From: Spirochaetales bacterium
GTDB lineage: Bacteria; Spirochaetota; Spirochaetia; Sphaerochaetales; Sphaerochaetaceae
Length of the DNA stretch: 34,835 nucleotides
Reading direction: 5' to 3'
Assembly (NCBI GenBank): GCA_012519115.1
Contig: JAAYQW010000023.1
Coordinates: forward strand, 1-34,835
Position 1 is the stretch's first letter, and each line of letters begins with the position of its first letter. Below the pieces are notes generated by a model. It was not told the DNA's origin. It made no database searches and saw nothing but the letters and a program-made list of their open reading frames with translations. Below are positions 31,923 to 34,835 of this stretch, one piece after another. Position numbers and translations under genes: made by a program.

Positions 31923-33024
31923 TTACTCCGAGTGTTGCCACTGCAGGTACGCTTCGATGAATGGATGGATCTGTCCATCCATCACCGCCTGAATATTACC
32001 GACACTTTCATTGGTCCGATGATCTTTCACCATCGTATACGGCTGAAATACGTAGGAGCGGATCTGACTCCCCCAGGCGATGTCTTTCTTCTCGATCGCA
32101 TTTTTCGCCCGTTCTTCATCCTGCTTTGCACGGTAGTATTCATACAAGCGGCTGCGAAGCATCTTAAAGGCAACTTCTTTGTTCATGATCTGGGAACGCT
32201 CATTCTGGCATTGAACGACGATTCCCGATTCAAAGTGGGTGATCCGGACCGCACTGTCGGTCTTATTGACGTGCTGGCCTCCGGCTCCGCCGGCCCGGTA
32301 CGTATCAAGGCGATAGTCTTCCGGCTTCAGATCGATCTCGATCTCATCATCGATCACCGGCGACGCATACACGCTGGTAAAGGAGGTGTGTCTTCGCTTT
32401 TGGGAATCGAAGGGACTGATTCGAACCAGGCGGTGAACTCCCGCCTCCCCTTTCAAGTACCCGAAGCTGTACGGTCCGGAGATTCTGATTGAAGCGCTTT
32501 TGACTCCCCCCTCATCCTCCTGGAGATCGAGGATTTGGGTCTTGAAATCCATCAATTCGCAGTAGCGCAAGTACATCCGCATCAGCATCTGGGCCCAGTC
32601 ACTCGCCTCGTTCCCGCCGGCTCCGGCGTGGATCGTCAAGAAGGTATCGTTCTTGTCAAACTCGCCGTCCAGAAGGGTTTTGAGCTTCAGCTTTTCATGT
32701 TTTTTTGCCACTTTGGCGATGTGATCGTCAACCTGATCCTGTTCTTCGGGATTATCCGGCTCGTCCGCATAGAGCTCAACCAGCTCGACAAGGTCATCGA
32801 TCTCTTCAATCAGCTCCTTCCAAGGCTCATAGGAGTCTTTGAGGGTGTTGAGCTGGCTGTACGTCTCTTCTGCCCGCTTCCGATCATCCCAGAACGTCGG
32901 TTGGAGGGTCCGTTTCTCCAAGGTTTGAATCTCTTTCCGTATTGAAGAGTTTTCAAAGCCGCCTCCAGACGGTGTAGGCTTCTTCTTTTACTTCTTCCAG
33001 GAGCGCTTTATTTTGAAAAAACAT
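31923..33024 (-). CDS. prfB: Peptide chain release factor 2, with programmed +1 frameshift
   Basis: RF2 reads UAA and UGA stop codons. Its gene starts at ATG 33024 (AGAGGT upstream) and runs 23 codons to CTT, then an in-frame TGA (32955-32953). A +1 shift on CTT continues as GAA AAC TCT and gives 366 residues, the usual RF2 length. SPF (203-205) selects the stop codon and GGQ (248-250) catalyses peptide release. Without the frameshift the second frame would lack a normal N-terminus. It lies 18 nt after the GH57-type gene. Confidence 0.95.
32953..32966 (-). promoter_or_regulatory. Programmed frameshift site of prfB
   Basis: GGAGG (32966-32962), a 3-nt spacer, CTT (32958-32956), then TGA (32955-32953) followed by A. 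It has the three known elements: an internal Shine-Dalgarno sequence 3 nt before CUU, the slippery CUU-U and UGA in frame 0. RF2 shortage raises frameshifting and so restores RF2, a negative feedback. Confidence 0.93.
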
Positions 33025-33042
33025 AGTTTGACCTCTTTTCAT

Positions 33043-34835
33043 CTATTTACGTTCAATGCGCAGACCCAGCGTGATCTTTCGCTCCTGGGATGGAGCGAGG
33101 GCGATCTTGTAGGCGCAAAGCAGCGTGGTATGCTGATAATGACGGTGCACTAAACGAGTATCAGCGATCGTACAATCTTCCTTCACCAAGGAAAAGCGGG
33201 TATCGCTTACCAGCGTCAGTTGCGTATGGTTCGGTTCATCATAGATCTTCAACGATTTCACCTGAGCCAAGGAACACTCCTGCTCTTCGATCGAGACGGA
33301 CTTTCTATTGTCCATGAGGATGATGGACACGGTTTCTTTCGGCGGCGAAAGAGCCAGCACAAGCTCGGTCCCATACTGAAAGAGCAACTCTTCATCACCG
33401 GTGTTGGTAAGGATGACATCCAGTAGAACGGTATTTTGTCGAATCTTATAGTGTTTTGCGACCTTCAGCTCACCACCCTCGAAAGGGCCCTGATCACAGA
33501 CGGTTTGGAGCACATATTCAGTGGATCGGCGGTCGAGGACTTCCAGATCATACACCCGCTCCTCGAGGTTCATCACGTTCTGTTCGTCACGCTTGTCATA
33601 CTCGTCGATCACATACTCGTCATCGAAGAAGAGATCGGTGAAGATCCGTTGTTTTACTCCGGGTTTCGGAGGATGGAGGAGATGATCCATCGTTCCATAG
33701 ATCGGCAGCGGGTTGAACGAATCCCCATAGTTGTGCAATGACGGAAGATACGTCAACTCGCTGAGCGCCCCGCCCTTTGAATCAATCACACAGGAGAGAA
33801 ACTTGCTGATCACCAGGTGTTCATCCAGCCCGTCATGATCGTAGTCGCTGGCTTTCGGATAGGAGAAATCTTTCAATGAGGCGAGAATCGAATCAATCTC
33901 GTGGATGGAACGCCAATAGAGCTTTCTTACCTGACTGTGCAGAAACGTATCATACGCATCGCCGATGTAGATGCTTCCCACCGAGGCTCGAGTGATCAAA
34001 TGTTCCAGCCGCCTCTTCACATCACGATCCTTTTTGTAGGAACGGGCATGCTCGCTGGTCGTCATATAGCGGCCTTGAAGATAATGCAGCGTTTCATCCT
34101 GTACGAGGAGTTCGTTGAAACAACAAAGCCCCTTCCGTTTTACATCGTGTCCGTACCAACCCATCGGAAGGTACCCGCGCTTCAGCGGCAACTCCTGCCC
34201 TTCTACCACTTCGGTGGAAGAGCTCCCCTTTTGAACAAGAGCGGAAAAGAGTTCGCTCGTCTCCTCGGCAGTGATTCCTCCCGTGGCAAGTTGATCTAAA
34301 TTCAACAGCGCCAATACAAACTCTCGATCGCTTTCAACCACCCTCTTGATCGTCGAATACAGTTTGGAAAACGGCATCTCCTTATTGGAGTACGCTTCAA
34401 CGGCCCGACTGATCTCATCATCGATCGGCAGGATGATTCCTCGCTTTCCCAGCTCCTGCATGACGACCGGTTCCTTGAAATGGGTTCTGCCGGTGCACGG
34501 ATCGTAGGCGGAGACCATCAAGGTATCGAGAAAACAGAGATTCATCGATCCTATATATGGAGGGCTGAAGATCTGGTTGGTGCAGAAGAGCGTGCGCGAA
34601 CGTGTCTGATAGCGCTTGCGCATATACGTCGTCGTCTGCTCGATCTGATACGCCCGATCCTTCGGGGCCAGGAGCGAGGGGATGCTTTGAGAAAACGTGT
34701 GCGAGAGAAACTCAAGCTTTTCATTTCGACAGAGATCGGTCATGAGCAGATTCACCGAAGAATGGTTTTTCTCCAAAAACTCCATGAACGGGACGGAGAG
34801 CGCAAGTTGAAACACCACGTTCTCGCTTAGGTTGA
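33043..34835 (-). CDS. GH57/DUF1926-type glucanotransferase-like protein (partial, catalytically doubtful)
   Basis: The frame is open to the right edge, so the N-terminus is missing. The visible ~597 residues match the order of GH57 4-alpha-glucanotransferases with the C-terminal DUF1925/DUF1926 beta domains (DYDHDGLDEHLVISKFLSCVI, LPSLHNYGDSFNPLPIYGTMD). In the part matching GGFYEP, where the catalytic glutamate lies, this protein has HTFSQS; LAERVWEP corresponds to FCTNQIFSP. The aspartate region IILPIDDE seems retained. Loss of the nucleophile suggests a non-hydrolytic 'amylase-like' protein of the kind described for GH57. The alignment is from memory. prfB follows after 18 nt. Confidence 0.7.
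   Translation of the reverse strand, partial: NLSENVVFQLALSVPFMEFLEKNHSSVNLLMTDLCRNEKLEFLSHTFSQSIPSLLAPKDRAYQIEQTTTYMRKRYQTRSRTLFCTNQIFSPPYIGSMNLCFLDTLMVSAYDPCTGRTHFKEPVVMQELGKRGIILPIDDEISRAVEAYSNKEMPFSKLYSTIKRVVESDREFVLALLNLDQLATGGITAEETSELFSALVQKGSSSTEVVEGQELPLKRGYLPMGWYGHDVKRKGLCCFNELLVQDETLHYLQGRYMTTSEHARSYKKDRDVKRRLEHLITRASVGSIYIGDAYDTFLHSQVRKLYWRSIHEIDSILASLKDFSYPKASDYDHDGLDEHLVISKFLSCVIDSKGGALSELTYLPSLHNYGDSFNPLPIYGTMDHLLHPPKPGVKQRIFTDLFFDDEYVIDEYDKRDEQNVMNLEERVYDLEVLDRRSTEYVLQTVCDQGPFEGGELKVAKHYKIRQNTVLLDVILTNTGDEELLFQYGTELVLALSPPKETVSIILMDNRKSVSIEEQECSLAQVKSLKIYDEPNHTQLTLVSDTRFSLVKEDCTIADTRLVHRHYQHTTLLCAYKIALAPSQERKITLGLRIERK

Overview
This window looks like an ordinary chromosomal segment of a spirochaete, probably a free-living Sphaerochaeta-like member of the Spirochaetota. 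The grounds are a truncated gene whose N-terminus resembles the long spirochaetal GreA, an adjacent cmk-rpsA pair (fused into one gene in Treponema), many lipoproteins and signal-peptide proteins without names, and a spirochaete-like housekeeping set. The lineage is inferred from family knowledge, not from a search. I see no insertion sequence, prophage, CRISPR array or genomic island, and base composition is fairly even.

Layout. At 1-269 is the start of a minus-strand greA-like gene. From 480 to 8851 runs a plus-strand series: rpe-dtd-recA-scpA-scpB-rluB-cmk-rpsA, then a membrane TPR protein and a lipoprotein. Most junctions overlap or are very short. A small GntR regulator (minus) diverges from mazG (plus) around 9275-9320, with a palindromic operator between them. 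From 19037 down to 10108 is a minus-strand block: YkgJ-like protein, dnaG, rpoD, zinc-ribbon coiled-coil protein, RNase P RNA, a TPR-like lipoprotein and a fused radical-SAM/DUF2344 protein. Divergent tRNA-Tyr and tRNA-Thr genes sit at 19097-19376, each with a clear promoter and terminator. Then come thiN, a small membrane protein, aroH and aroA (minus), a DUF1015 protein (plus), and an FtsB-like protein (minus) divergent from a membrane protein with a degenerate GGDEF-like domain (plus). From the right edge down to 24914 is a long minus-strand series: a degenerate GH57 protein, prfB with its programmed frameshift, a PEGA-like secreted protein, ftsY, a secreted repeat protein, a LolC/D/E-type ABC transporter and rnz.

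How the parts work together. The genes cover replication and SOS repair (recA, dnaG), chromosome condensation (scpAB), transcription (rpoD), translation and RNA processing (rpsA, rluB, dtd, prfB, rnpB, rnz, two tRNAs), nucleotide hygiene (mazG, cmk), aromatic and thiamine cofactor metabolism (aroH, aroA, thiN) and envelope biogenesis (ftsY, Lol-type ABC, FtsB-like, lipoproteins).

Points most worth attention: (i) three genes (rpe, mazG, rnz) have a good -10 hexamer 6-7 nt before the start codon and no ribosome-binding site, predicting leaderless mRNAs; (ii) prfB is intact only through a +1 frameshift at CUU-UGA; (iii) a promoter plus hairpin/T-run lies in the rpoD leader, suggesting an attenuator or small RNA; (iv) an inner-membrane protein with a GGDEF-like fold but no signature motif is divergent from an FtsB-like protein with an extra C-terminal membrane segment; (v) a GH57-family protein appears to have lost its nucleophile. 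I did not find a clear new multi-gene system; these are the best candidates for something undescribed.
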